Assembly (NCBI RefSeq): GCF_002901995.1
Contig: NZ_PPQN01000033.1
Span: 1 to 46,231 of the forward strand
Length of the DNA: 46,231 nt
Reading direction: 5' to 3'
Source: Staphylococcus coagulans
GTDB taxonomy: Bacteria > Bacillota > Bacilli > Staphylococcales > Staphylococcaceae
Shown here: piece by piece, positions 8,864-18,044 of the stretch
Numbering within the stretch: the stretch's first letter is position 1
How the letters are laid out: each line of letters opens with the position of its first letter
Translations under genes and position numbers: made by a program
Notes under the pieces: model-generated
Seen by the model: only the letters and a program-made list of their open reading frames with translations
What the model was told of the DNA's origin: nothing
The model's database searches: none

Positions 8864-9808
8864 TTATAATTGAATAGATGTTGCTGTTTTCTGATTCACT
8901 TTATTGAGTGCTTTTAAATTGTTAAGTCCTTCATTTTCCAACCATGCTTTTGCTTCAGCTTCACCTTTTTCAACGAGTACACTTGTTGCTCCTTTCCAAG
9001 TAGCACGACCACAAAGTATACCGTTAAAGCGGGCACCATGATCTGCTGCAAACTGTAATGAGTCCATAAACAGTTGTGCTGACACACCACCGCTCAAATA
9101 AATATAAGGCAGGTCCGTCGCAGCGTCTTGTGCTTTAAATGCTTCGGCTGCTTCACTTTGTGAGATTAAATTTTCTGAACCAAAGCCCTCTACAAAGTTC
9201 ATATTAACTGGAATTTCAACCTTCAATGTGTCCACTTGGAATCTAGGTTCACTAAACACACGCATCGCTTCATTAACTTTATGTGGCCGTACTTTGGCAT
9301 ATTCAGCTCCTTTTTCATCACCAATCGTGTCATCGTAAGTTAAAATTTCAAGTAAAAATGGTATATTTTCTGCTTGGCATTCTGCACCAATTCGCTCAAT
9401 CACTGCTTGTTTTTTCGTATTGATATCATCAGGTTCATCTACGTCGTAGTACAGTAAAAATTTAACCGCATCTGCACCTGCATCTTTGAGGCGTTTCACA
9501 CTTGCATTTTCAATTAAACGTGGTAAGCGGCCCGGTCTTGTCACGTCATAACCGGTTTGCTCATAAGATAAGATTAAACCTGACGTCGCAGCATTGGCCT
9601 GTGCTGCTTCTATGCCAAACTCTGGATCCACCAAAAAACTTGATCCGTATGGTGTTAGAACTTCCGATACCAGTTTTTTAAAAAGTGATAAATTGTGATC
9701 ACTCGCTTGATCTCCAAGTAACTTTCTTAATGCGCCGCGTTGGTCCACCGCAATGGCTGCATATATCCCCTTGTCATCCACTAACCGACTTAAATCTTTT
9801 CTTCCCAT
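8864..9808 (-). CDS. lacD: Tagatose-1,6-bisphosphate aldolase (LacD-type, class I)
   Basis: Splits tagatose-1,6-bisphosphate into dihydroxyacetone phosphate and glyceraldehyde-3-phosphate. The 314 residues align well with remembered S. aureus LacD: AVDQRGALRKLL, YEQTGYDV, VKFLLYYDVDEPDDIN, FSEPRFQVD, YIYLSGGVSAQLF and GILCGRATW. The Schiff-base lysine is probably K196 in TLKVEIPVN. It overlaps the end of lacC by 19 bases, and 13 bases separate it from the GH35 gene. No lacA, lacB, lacF, lacE or lacG accompanies it, so this is a copy recruited to the amino-sugar route. Confidence 0.93.
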   Translation of the reverse strand: MGRKDLSRLVDDKGIYAAIAVDQRGALRKLLGDQASDHNLSLFKKLVSEVLTPYGSSFLVDPEFGIEAAQANAATSGLILSYEQTGYDVTRPGRLPRLIENASVKRLKDAGADAVKFLLYYDVDEPDDINTKKQAVIERIGAECQAENIPFLLEILTYDDTIGDEKGAEYAKVRPHKVNEAMRVFSEPRFQVDTLKVEIPVNMNFVEGFGSENLISQSEAAEAFKAQDAATDLPYIYLSGGVSAQLFMDSLQFAADHGARFNGILCGRATWKGATSVLVEKGEAEAKAWLENEGLNNLKALNKVNQKTATSIQL

Positions 9809-10740
9809 TCATATCTCTCCACTTCTATTTCAGATTTAATTTGATTGACTTGTTCAATATCAATATGTCCAGTGGCTTGTTGTAATGCGTTTGACGTTCC
9901 ACACGCTAAAGCTTGACGGATTAAATCTTGTGGCTCTAAATTTTCATAGACACCGTATGCAATACCTGCAACGGTTGAATCCCCAGAACCTACAGGATTG
10001 ATGACTTCTTTATGTGGCAGTGTCGCGCGGTAAATTGTGTTTCCCCATTTGACCAGTGCCCCCGCTGCACCTAACGTGAGAAAAACATCCATCTTTGTAA
10101 AATAGGCATGTGTTTGTAACATTTGTGCACATTCTGCAATCGTGAGCTGTTCTTTACCAACTAACATTTCGAATTCTGTTTGATTCGGCTTAATGCACTG
10201 CACCGGCAACTCGGCTTCCAACAATAATTTGAGTTCACTTGCGTGCGTATCCACAATGTTATAACTATGTTGAAAAGCACTCAGGATGTGGGCGACATGT
10301 TCAAATTTTGAGCGCCCTTCAAATTGAGGCGAGCTCCCACTCACTGTCATCACTTTGACCTCTCGTGCGCGCTCGTTCAAAATTTCATAATAACGTCGCT
10401 GATCGTATTCAGTTATTAACGGCCCCGCTTCCAATATTTCTGTTTGACCGTTACGATCATTGATCGCTAGACTTTGTCTCGTTTCTCCATGAATTGAAGT
10501 AAATGCCGTAACGATGCCCATATCTTGTAATGCTTTAGCAATCCAGTGGCCATTAGCACCCCCTAAATAACCATATGCACAGTAATTTGCACCTAATTGA
10601 TGTAAAACTTTAGTGACGTTAATCCCCTTCCCACCAGGGTTTTTGATTTTCTGTTTGACACGATTGACGCCCCCTATTTCAATAGGATCAATCATATAAG
10701 TGATATCAACAGAAGGATTAAAAGTATGTGTTGCAATCAT
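9790..10740 (-). CDS. lacC: Tagatose-6-phosphate kinase (LacC-type, PfkB family)
   Basis: Phosphorylates tagatose-6-P at C1. The 316-residue protein has the PfkB marks: an N-terminal substrate loop TFNPSVDITY, the GGKGINVTKVLHQLG motif, and the ATP/anion-hole motif NPVGSGDSTVAG with the catalytic Asp. I take ATG 10740, four bases after the agaS stop, with GAGG upstream; the longer frame would run into agaS. A 1-phosphofructokinase activity cannot be ruled out from the family, but lacD next door argues for tagatose-6-P. Confidence 0.9.
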   Translation of the reverse strand: MIATHTFNPSVDITYMIDPIEIGGVNRVKQKIKNPGGKGINVTKVLHQLGANYCAYGYLGGANGHWIAKALQDMGIVTAFTSIHGETRQSLAINDRNGQTEILEAGPLITEYDQRRYYEILNERAREVKVMTVSGSSPQFEGRSKFEHVAHILSAFQHSYNIVDTHASELKLLLEAELPVQCIKPNQTEFEMLVGKEQLTIAECAQMLQTHAYFTKMDVFLTLGAAGALVKWGNTIYRATLPHKEVINPVGSGDSTVAGIAYGVYENLEPQDLIRQALACGTSNALQQATGHIDIEQVNQIKSEIEVERYEWEEKI

Positions 10741-10744
10741 AGGC

Positions 10745-11857
10745 TCAACCCTCAACCGGATAAATCGTGACACCTTTAACAACACGGTTGATAAAGCCGT
10801 CAGGACTAGGATTATCAGGATTTAAACCGAGTGCCACAGAACGTTTAGCTGCAAGCAATTGTCCAAAAATCAAATATTGTAGTGCTAATTCCATATCTGT
10901 GAGCTCTTCAGACTGAGGTAATTTGACTGTATTGTCCTCATTTGCTTGCCCATCTAAAATATAAGTTTGATAGCGATCTTTGACTTGTCCAACTTCTTGG
11001 ATTAAATCTTTTTCGTATTGACGACGATAAGGCTGATTACTGCGCAACATAATAAAAATGGCGTCTGCACTCAATCCAGCTTTCGGACCATGTCTAAAGC
11101 CAAGTGTCGTTTCACGTGCAATCTCAGTTTGACCTGCCGTTAATTCATTGAGTTTCAAACTGACTTCTTTTGTGAGTTCGCCAATTAAACCTGTTCCAAC
11201 ATAGAACACTTTCGAAAAATCCAACTGACTCACTGTTTCAGCTTGAGATTCTAACCAATCAAAATTAGATGACGCAATGTCAAAGAATTTTGGACTTACT
11301 TTGCCACCGAATAATAAATAACTCGCGAATAACATGGATGAAAAACTTGAAGTCATCGCTAAAGACTTGTCATTCGTTTCGTCAGGTAAGATTACTTTAA
11401 AAACGTTGTTAACGCTTTCATTATAGACTCCTAAAAATCCATCTTTATTATTTGTGATAAACAAATGATAAACATGGCTCGAAAGTTGATTGGCAATCTC
11501 GACTGTCGCTTTTGTTTCTGGGCTGTTACCAGAACGCGCAAAGGACACTAACAGATATGCCGTTTGTTGATCAATATAGAGTTGTGGGTCCGTAACAAAG
11601 TGCGTTGTCGGAACTGACTCAAATTCAAAATTCGGTAAGACATCTGTATTGCGTGCCATGCGGGCTACGTCCCCCACATAAGCACTTGAACCTGCACCCG
11701 TAAAGAGTACCTTTAGTTTTTTACCTTGATTTTCTTGCTCAATTTTGGCAATGAAATTTTTAAATCGTGCTTGTTGTTCTTGTACTAAATCATATGTTTT
11801 CTTTAAAGTTGCTGGTTGTTGCTTAATTTCACGATAAGTATGTGTATCATGTAACAC
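10745..11857 (-). CDS. agaS: Galactosamine-6-phosphate deaminase/isomerase (AgaS/GnbE-like, SIS domains)
   Basis: Converts galactosamine-6-P to tagatose-6-P plus ammonia. Two SIS domains are visible: TGAGSSAYVGD and SFARSGNSPET in the first, and YVGTGLIGELTKEVSLKLNEL followed by the RHGPKAG loop in the second. The start is GTG 11857, giving 370 residues. A strong AGGAGG lies seven bases before it, whereas the upstream in-frame ATG 11878 would place that ribosome binding site inside the gene. It lies between gntR (25 bases upstream) and lacC (4 bases). Confidence 0.9.
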   Translation of the reverse strand: MLHDTHTYREIKQQPATLKKTYDLVQEQQARFKNFIAKIEQENQGKKLKVLFTGAGSSAYVGDVARMARNTDVLPNFEFESVPTTHFVTDPQLYIDQQTAYLLVSFARSGNSPETKATVEIANQLSSHVYHLFITNNKDGFLGVYNESVNNVFKVILPDETNDKSLAMTSSFSSMLFASYLLFGGKVSPKFFDIASSNFDWLESQAETVSQLDFSKVFYVGTGLIGELTKEVSLKLNELTAGQTEIARETTLGFRHGPKAGLSADAIFIMLRSNQPYRRQYEKDLIQEVGQVKDRYQTYILDGQANEDNTVKLPQSEELTDMELALQYLIFGQLLAAKRSVALGLNPDNPSPDGFINRVVKGVTIYPVEG

Positions 11858-11882
11858 AACAATCCCTCCTTCACTCATTCTT

Positions 11883-12593
11883 TTACATTAACTTGACCGT
11901 ATACTTGTATTTATGACCGCTTGCGACACTTTGTGTAAATTCAATCACCGCATCGTCCATATAGCTAAAGCGTTCAATAAACATACAACTATCTTCAACG
12001 ACGCCATTCAACAGTTTGGCATCTTCGCGACTTAATTTACTCGCTGTTAAATTTTCATAGGCGTTCGTAATTTGAATCCCATAATGTTGATTGAGCGTTT
12101 CATATAGCGAAACTTCATTGAAGTCAAATTGCTCTAATCCTTCACAATAACGCATCGGCAAATAGCTAATTTCATAGATTAAAGGCACATCATTGGAAAG
12201 ACGTATGCGCTTTAACTCATAAACATATTGATAAGGCGTTAACTGCATTTTCTCTTGTAAAAAAGGCGTAGATGGGATGAGCTTAATACTTAACATTTTC
12301 GTACTCGCCTTATCACCATTCTTCTCAATTTCATCTTTAAAGCTATACAGCTCATTTAAAAATTGATTATATTGACTTCCCAGTACAAATGAACCCTTAC
12401 CATGTTCGCGCTTAATAATACGATCTTTTTCTAAACGCTCTAACGCTTCACGCACCGTAATACGGCTTACACCAAATTGCTCACACAGATTGCGCTCTGA
12501 AGGTATCTTATCTCCCTCCTTAAATTCTCCTGATTTTATACGCTCGTGTATCCCTTGATAAATTTGATAATACAAGGGCATTTTCTCTGACAT
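11883..12593 (-). CDS. GntR/HutC-family regulator of the O-glycan operon
   Basis: A 236-residue regulator with an N-terminal winged helix (PLYYQIYQGIHERIKSG, IPSERNLCEQFGVSRITVREALERL) and a C-terminal UTRA ligand-binding domain (residues about 85-236, with YELKRIR and EISYLP). ATG 12593 follows AGGTGG at a normal distance; GTG starts four codons earlier are possible. It is the first gene of its operon, as in gnbR and the pneumococcal bgaC cluster. The palindrome TGGTTATAACCA occurs just downstream of its promoter and again 183 bases further towards the GH101 gene. I infer autoregulation and control of both directions, relieved by a phosphorylated amino sugar. Confidence 0.9.
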   Translation of the reverse strand: MSEKMPLYYQIYQGIHERIKSGEFKEGDKIPSERNLCEQFGVSRITVREALERLEKDRIIKREHGKGSFVLGSQYNQFLNELYSFKDEIEKNGDKASTKMLSIKLIPSTPFLQEKMQLTPYQYVYELKRIRLSNDVPLIYEISYLPMRYCEGLEQFDFNEVSLYETLNQHYGIQITNAYENLTASKLSREDAKLLNGVVEDSCMFIERFSYMDDAVIEFTQSVASGHKYKYTVKLM

Positions 12594-12609
12594 CACTTTC
12601 ACCACCTAC

Positions 12610-12621
12610 TGGTTATAACCA
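12610..12621. promoter_or_regulatory. Operator 1 for the GntR regulator
   Basis: The perfect 12-bp palindrome TGGTTATAACCA, in the wider context CTGGTTATAACCACTT. It sits at the expected transcription start of the gntR operon, 17 bases upstream of the gntR start, a typical repressor position. Confidence 0.75.
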
Positions 12622-12626
12622 CTTAA

Positions 12627-12656
12627 AGCATAAATGTAAATTTGCTATTTTGTCAA
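12627..12656 (-). promoter_or_regulatory. Promoter of the gntR-nagA operon
   Basis: On the minus strand TTGACA (12656-12651) and TATGCT (12632-12627) are 18 bases apart, directly followed by operator 1. Confidence 0.6.
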
Positions 12657-12792
12657 GACTATTATGATAATCATTCACTTCCAATAATCACCCTGTGCCT
12701 TATTATTATTGTTAAATAGACATTTTTAAAATTTTACTTATCTTTCTATGCTAAAATTTTTAAAATTTTAAATATTTTTTAAGATGTTTTTC

Positions 12793-12804
12793 TGGTTATA
12801 ACCA
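12793..12804. promoter_or_regulatory. Operator 2 for the GntR regulator
   Basis: A second exact TGGTTATAACCA with the same flanks (CTGGTTATAACCACTT). It lies in the middle of the 435-base region between gntR and the GH101 gene, which otherwise holds only AT-rich sequence and the promoters listed here. Confidence 0.7.
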
Positions 12805-12933
12805 CTTGTTATTTTCCAATTATAATTCTCACGATATAAAACCATTCAAACAAGCGTTATTGTGCAATTTTACATCTTTCATAATCTTTCATTTCCCTCA
12901 AAAACTGGTATTATTTCTCGACTTACAATAATA

Positions 12934-12947
12934 TTAAAACGTTGTCA
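12934..12947. promoter_or_regulatory. Possible CcpA cre site before the GH101 gene
   Basis: TTAAAACGTTGTCA matches the cre consensus TGNAANCGNWNNCA except at position 2. It lies about 20 bases upstream of the GH101 -35 element. Confidence 0.35.
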
Positions 12948-12964
12948 CTACAGCGTTGGAAGGG

Positions 12965-12993
12965 TTTACAAAAAACAAAATAAATTATATATT
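12965..12993 (+). promoter_or_regulatory. Promoter of the GH101 gene
   Basis: TTTACA (12965-12970) and TATATT (12988-12993) are 17 bases apart. AGGAG at about 13014 and ATG 13029 follow. Confidence 0.6.
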
Positions 12994-13028
12994 CAATTCG
13001 ATTACTAAAGATTAGGAGTGCTTAAAAA

Positions 13029-16000
13029 ATGACAAATAGACAAAAACAAAATTTTAGTATTCGTAAATATGCCATTGGAACCGCTTCAGTTTTATTAGGG
13101 TTTACTGTTTATATTTCTGCGTCATCAACAGCGTCTGCATCAGAATCAACAAATAATACACCATCGTCAGAAACGCAGCCCCCCCATCAAACCTCGACTC
13201 CTTCATCATCATCTGAAGACGACACCTTCGCTACTAAACAGTTAGATGATACCGTTAATGATGATGCTACTATTCATACGCAGACAATACCTGAAGTTGC
13301 TCAAACATCAAAGAATGATACACCACAAGCATCAACAGACTCTCCTTCTCAAACAGCAAGTCAAACTCATGATAAGCCAACAGATGCACAATCAGCTCCA
13401 ACAACACATTCCAACGAAGCACAATCACAGACTCAAATTAACAACGTTACATCACAACCATCGACTTTTAAGCAAGTTGAAAATGCTCAAAGTGAAGATA
13501 AAACAGCACATCCGTTTGAAACCAAACAACTAGACAAGACATCACCTACGGAAAAAACGCAAAATCGGACTGTTCAAAACGTCAAACAATCTGATGTCAT
13601 TCAAGCCCAACCTTTAGTCATACATGATGCCCCTAAGCCAACTACACCTCAGAACGTCAGTACTATTGATAAACTTACTGCAACAGCACCACGACAAACA
13701 CAATCAGTGGCTCAGACTAAACAAAACAATACGTCATCAAAAATGATGCAAGCTGAACCAACTGTAGATTTGTTACAGTCCAATCAAATGACAGTGAAAA
13801 TTGATAAAAATTTCCCTGCTGTAAAACAATACCAATTAAAGAATGGCAAAACGGTTGACGGTCAAGTAGTAGATAACCGACAAATCATCGTAAATGGTGA
13901 AATCGTAACGCCAACCGTCTCCTACAAAAAAGTCAACGCCCATACAGCTGAATATGAATTGAGCGCGTTAGACAAAGCACATGCGATAGATGTTCATTTC
14001 ACATTCCAGTTGTCTGTAGTGGATCGTACAATTGACTTAAAAATGATAGACTATAGCAACCATAATCCGAATGAGATTGTGCGTTCGTTCGGTTTTGCAG
14101 ATCAATCCCTTGTCTCAGTCAACAATCAACAACGAGATGCACACCTTCAAACAACAAAAATGTCGACAAACACAATGGTCAGTGGGGATAAATCATACGA
14201 CATAGACGATCAATTTGATTCTGACTTTAACGATTTAATGATGTATGGCTTTGTTTCAAATGACCAATACAGTGCCGGATTGTGGAGTAATGCGCAAATT
14301 GGTGTTGGCGGTAGCCAAGATTTTTTACGTGTGGCAGCAACTAGTGTCAAAACAGATGACGGCGTGTCAGTTGGGTTAGGTGCCGCACCATGGATACTTC
14401 AACCTTCACCAGCACATCAGGATGCAAAAACACAAGGGTTATTACCACACATTAAAATCGCCATTGCTGAAGATGAAAATCAAGATGGCAAAATCAATTG
14501 GCAAGATGGGGCTATTGCCTACCGCAATATTATGAACAATCCTTATAAGTACGAAGAAGTCCCTGAACTTGTAGGTTATCGCATCGCAATGAATTTTGGG
14601 TCACAAGCACAAAATCCATTTTTAAAAACATTAGATGGGGTTAAAAAGTTTTATTTGAATACAGATGGCTTGGGTCAATCTATTTTATTGAAAGGTTATA
14701 ACAGTGAAGGTCACGATTCTGGTCATTTAGATTATGACGATATCGGACAACGTATCGGAGGCGCTAACGACTTTAACACGTTACTATCAAAAGGAGCAGA
14801 TTATGGTGCACGTTTTGGTGTGCATATCAACGCTTCAGAAACGTATCCAGAATCTAAAGCATTCAATCCTGATCTATTAAAGAAAAATGAAGATGGCACT
14901 TATAGTTATGGATGGAATTGGCTCGATCAAGGTTTTAACATTAATGCTGATTACGATTTGACACATCAACGTCAAGCACGTTTTCAAGCCCTTAAAGAGA
15001 TTGTCGGCGATCGCCTAGATTTTATCTATGTTGATGTATGGGGCAACCAACAATCCGGTGATAATTCCGCTTGGCCTTCTCATCAATTAGCCAAAGAAAT
15101 TAATGACTTGGGCTGGCGTGTCGGCGTTGAATGGGGACACGGTATGGAATACGATTCGACTTTTCAACACTGGGCAACAGATATTGCATATGGGACTTAT
15201 GAAAGTAAAGGTATCAACTCAGAGGTCGCACGTTTCATCCGTAACCACCAAAAAGATTCTTGGGTTGCTAATCATGCGCCACACTCTGGTGCAGCAGATT
15301 TTCCACTGTTAGGTGGCTATAATATGAAAGACTTTGAAGGCTGGCAAGGACGTAATGATTACAGTACTTATATTAAAAATATATTTGATGTTGATTTGCC
15401 TACTAAATTTTTACAGCATTATAAAGTGATGCGTATTGAAGATGGTCATCCTGTCAAAATGACAGCGAACGGCAAAACAATCAATTGGACACCTGAAATG
15501 ACCGTAGATTTACAAAATGATGCAGGCGACAAAGTCACTGTTCAACGCAAGTCAAATGACTATGAAAACGATATTAACAACTATCGTTCACGCACAATTT
15601 CACTCAATGGCCACACTGTATTAGACGGAGAGCAGTATCTCATTCCTTGGAATTGGGATGCAAATGGGCAACCGCTCACAGGAAGTCAACAAAAGCTCTA
15701 TCATTGGAATAAAAAAGGCGGCTCATCAACTTGGCAACTCCCTGATACATGGCACACGGACCAAGTCATTTTATATGAATTGACTGAAACAGGGCGAACA
15801 AACATGAAAACAATCCCTGTCGATAATAATAAAATTAAATTGGATCATATCAAAGCAGAAACACCTTATGTGATTTATCAAGTTCCACAATCTCATCAAC
15901 AAGATGTCAATTGGAGTGAAGGCATGCACATTAAAGATGCTGGGTTTAATTCTCAAAAACTTGATGCATGGCAAATCAGTGGTGATGTCGAACAAGTAGG

Positions 16001-17501
16001 TATATATCAATCTGTAGCGCACAATGACCTACTTAAGATTGATAGCTTGAAACAAAAGACGCAGTTGACACAGCAACTGACAGATTTAAAACCCGGTCAA
16101 CGTTACGCGCTATACGTTGGTGTCGACAACCGAAGTAAAGCTCAAACACAAATTGCAGTTTCAAACCATGGTCGAGTTTTAGCGACAAACCAAACGCAAC
16201 AATCGATTGCCAAAAACTATGTCAAAGCGGATGCACATAATACAAGTAAAGTGTCAGAAACTTATAAAGACGGCGGTAGCTACTTCCAAAATATGTATTT
16301 GTATTTTGTCGCACCTCAAGACGGGCAAGTTGATTTCACTATCAGTCGCGAAGCAGGAGAAGGCGCCACTTATTTAGATGATATTCGTATCGTAGAAAAC
16401 TCTTCAATACTCATGCATGATGGCGTTTTCCAACAAGACTTCGAAACTGTACCTCAAGGATTATTCCCATTTGTTGTTTCTGAAATTGAAGGGGTAGAAG
16501 ATAACCGCACACATTTATCCGAAAAAAATGCGCCTTATACACAAAGAGGATGGAATAATAAACGTGTTGATGATGTCATTCAAGGTCATTGGTCGCTCAA
16601 AGTGAATGGTCAAGCGGGCAAAGATAAAATGGTTATTCAGACGATTCCACAAAATTTCTATTTCATACCCGGCAAAACATATGAAGTCTCATTTGATTAC
16701 GAATCTGGTTCTGACGGTAGTTACGCCTTTGCAGTTGGTCACGAAGATATTTCAAAAAATCGTAATTTCAAGATTACACCATTAAAAAATACAATCGATT
16801 ATCCCCATGCACAACGTGTGACATTCCGAGTTACAGGAAATGAAAATGGACAAACATGGATTGGCATATATTCGACAGACGTTCAACCTGATACAAAAGG
16901 TGTCAAAGATAACGGGCAAGTCAATTTTGAAGGCACAAAAGATTTTATTCTCGATAATTTGATTATTCGACCAGTCGATGATGTTATCGATGATACCCCT
17001 TCATCAGACAGCCCTTCACGACCGAGTGGCGATGGTTCTACTGACAACACAAGTCTTCCTGAAAACCCGACTGATCAGCAAATAAAACAGAAACCTATTG
17101 GAGGCACAACTCAAACAAGCTCACCATCCCACAACGCAACACCAGATCAACATGAATCGACATCAGACAAAGCACAATCATCAGCTTCAACAAATACTGA
17201 AAATTCATCAACACAACAGATACAAAACGGTGTCGCAACAATTTCAATGGATCAGCCTTATATCAGTACATCAACAACCATCTCATCTGAAAAACATGGG
17301 CAAGTTGCAACACTTATGACGCAAGGTACAAATACAATGATTAAAGCATCAGCTAATCAAAAGCGTGTTGAACAACTTCCAGATACAGGTGCATCATCGA
17401 AAACATCAACGACACCATTACTCATGGCAATGATTGGCTTTTTCACTACTGTATTTGGACTCCGCCACACACGCCGTAAAAAGCCAACACAGCGTTCTTA
17501 A
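13029..17501 (+). CDS. Cell-wall-anchored GH101 endo-alpha-N-acetylgalactosaminidase
   Basis: A surface enzyme of 1490 residues that should release the disaccharide Gal-beta-1,3-GalNAc from Ser/Thr of mucins. A YSIRK-type signal (NFSIRKYAIGTASVLLG) ends near ASA at residue 37. A Ser/Thr/Gln/Pro-rich spacer runs to about 245. The GH101 core follows. An EF-hand-like loop DENQDGKINWQDG precedes the barrel. The nucleophile is D669 in FIYVDVWGN and the acid/base is E701 in VGVEWGHGME; their 32-residue spacing equals that of D764/E796 in the pneumococcal enzyme. Beta-sandwich domains run to about 1330, then a low-complexity wall spacer, the sortase motif LPDTG at 1450-1454, a hydrophobic stretch and a RHTRRKK tail. 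It diverges from the operon that can metabolise the released sugar. Confidence 0.95.
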   Translation: MTNRQKQNFSIRKYAIGTASVLLGFTVYISASSTASASESTNNTPSSETQPPHQTSTPSSSSEDDTFATKQLDDTVNDDATIHTQTIPEVAQTSKNDTPQASTDSPSQTASQTHDKPTDAQSAPTTHSNEAQSQTQINNVTSQPSTFKQVENAQSEDKTAHPFETKQLDKTSPTEKTQNRTVQNVKQSDVIQAQPLVIHDAPKPTTPQNVSTIDKLTATAPRQTQSVAQTKQNNTSSKMMQAEPTVDLLQSNQMTVKIDKNFPAVKQYQLKNGKTVDGQVVDNRQIIVNGEIVTPTVSYKKVNAHTAEYELSALDKAHAIDVHFTFQLSVVDRTIDLKMIDYSNHNPNEIVRSFGFADQSLVSVNNQQRDAHLQTTKMSTNTMVSGDKSYDIDDQFDSDFNDLMMYGFVSNDQYSAGLWSNAQIGVGGSQDFLRVAATSVKTDDGVSVGLGAAPWILQPSPAHQDAKTQGLLPHIKIAIAEDENQDGKINWQDGAIAYRNIMNNPYKYEEVPELVGYRIAMNFGSQAQNPFLKTLDGVKKFYLNTDGLGQSILLKGYNSEGHDSGHLDYDDIGQRIGGANDFNTLLSKGADYGARFGVHINASETYPESKAFNPDLLKKNEDGTYSYGWNWLDQGFNINADYDLTHQRQARFQALKEIVGDRLDFIYVDVWGNQQSGDNSAWPSHQLAKEINDLGWRVGVEWGHGMEYDSTFQHWATDIAYGTYESKGINSEVARFIRNHQKDSWVANHAPHSGAADFPLLGGYNMKDFEGWQGRNDYSTYIKNIFDVDLPTKFLQHYKVMRIEDGHPVKMTANGKTINWTPEMTVDLQNDAGDKVTVQRKSNDYENDINNYRSRTISLNGHTVLDGEQYLIPWNWDANGQPLTGSQQKLYHWNKKGGSSTWQLPDTWHTDQVILYELTETGRTNMKTIPVDNNKIKLDHIKAETPYVIYQVPQSHQQDVNWSEGMHIKDAGFNSQKLDAWQISGDVEQVGIYQSVAHNDLLKIDSLKQKTQLTQQLTDLKPGQRYALYVGVDNRSKAQTQIAVSNHGRVLATNQTQQSIAKNYVKADAHNTSKVSETYKDGGSYFQNMYLYFVAPQDGQVDFTISREAGEGATYLDDIRIVENSSILMHDGVFQQDFETVPQGLFPFVVSEIEGVEDNRTHLSEKNAPYTQRGWNNKRVDDVIQGHWSLKVNGQAGKDKMVIQTIPQNFYFIPGKTYEVSFDYESGSDGSYAFAVGHEDISKNRNFKITPLKNTIDYPHAQRVTFRVTGNENGQTWIGIYSTDVQPDTKGVKDNGQVNFEGTKDFILDNLIIRPVDDVIDDTPSSDSPSRPSGDGSTDNTSLPENPTDQQIKQKPIGGTTQTSSPSHNATPDQHESTSDKAQSSASTNTENSSTQQIQNGVATISMDQPYISTSTTISSEKHGQVATLMTQGTNTMIKASANQKRVEQLPDTGASSKTSTTPLLMAMIGFFTTVFGLRHTRRKKPTQRS

Positions 17502-17543
17502 ACATTTTTAGACACGGGATGGGGCATCCAGTTCCTTTCAAAA

Positions 17544-17593
17544 ATGGCACTTATCTTGCTAGTATTCTAATATTTACTGCCATAAGTGCTATC
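17544..17593. other. Hairpin downstream of the GH101 gene
   Basis: GGCACTTAT and ATAAGTGCT form a stem around an AT-rich loop. No T run follows directly. It is part of a 200-base non-coding stretch before the strong terminator. Function unknown. Confidence 0.4.
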
Positions 17594-17722
17594 TCAAGGT
17601 AGGTTTGTCCCTGACCCTTTCAGAAATTCAATTCAGCCTAATTAGTCTGAATACATGTTTTGCATTTCTTTGCTAATCACTGTTAAAACGAATTTAACAA
17701 AGATATCTGCATTTGATGCATA

Positions 17723-17756
17723 ACCCCCTCACTATGGCAGTAGTGAGGGGGTTTTT
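17723..17756 (+). terminator. Terminator of the GH101 gene
   Basis: AACCCCCTCACTA and TAGTGAGGGGGTT form a perfect stem followed by TTTTTAG on the plus strand. It lies 220 bases after the stop codon. Confidence 0.88.
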
Positions 17757-17763
17757 AGTGCGG

Positions 17764-17847
17764 CTATACCGCCTGTTTGTCGTTGCGCTTACGTAACCCA
17801 TGTGTAAAAAATGCACTCTTTTTTGTATCTAATCGTAAAGTTGTCAT
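17764..17847 (-). CDS. Possible 27-residue basic peptide
   Basis: A short minus-strand frame from ATG 17847, with AGGA nine bases upstream, encodes a Lys/Arg-rich peptide ending just before the GH101 terminator. I recognise no family and no clear promoter. It may be chance. Apart from this, 17502-18044 holds only hairpins, a GGAATTAGTTCC palindrome at about 17925-17942 and the nat upstream region. Confidence 0.18.
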   Translation of the reverse strand: MTTLRLDTKKSAFFTHGLRKRNDKQAV

Positions 17848-18044
17848 TATCATTTATCCTAAAAACATCCCTTTGAGCAAGACACTTTCATTTTTATACG
17901 CAATATATTATCGTACTTAACAAACGGAATTAGTTCCGTTTTCAAATCTGCTTTGTTGGATATTTAGATCATCCATATGATATTGACGTTTTTTAGCGTC
18001 ATCTGTTAAATATGTGTGTGTCATTTTGAAGGGAGTTAATGAAG

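Noticed and set aside
12660-12680. Fur-box-like TGATAATCATT in the gntR/GH101 region
   Set aside because: Only one half matches the 7-1-7 consensus; the region is AT-rich and the genes are not iron-related.
13246-13533. Plus-strand ORF in another frame within the GH101 spacer
   Set aside because: It is a shadow of the low-complexity Ser/Thr/Gln-rich region and encodes only repeated Gln, Lys and Leu.
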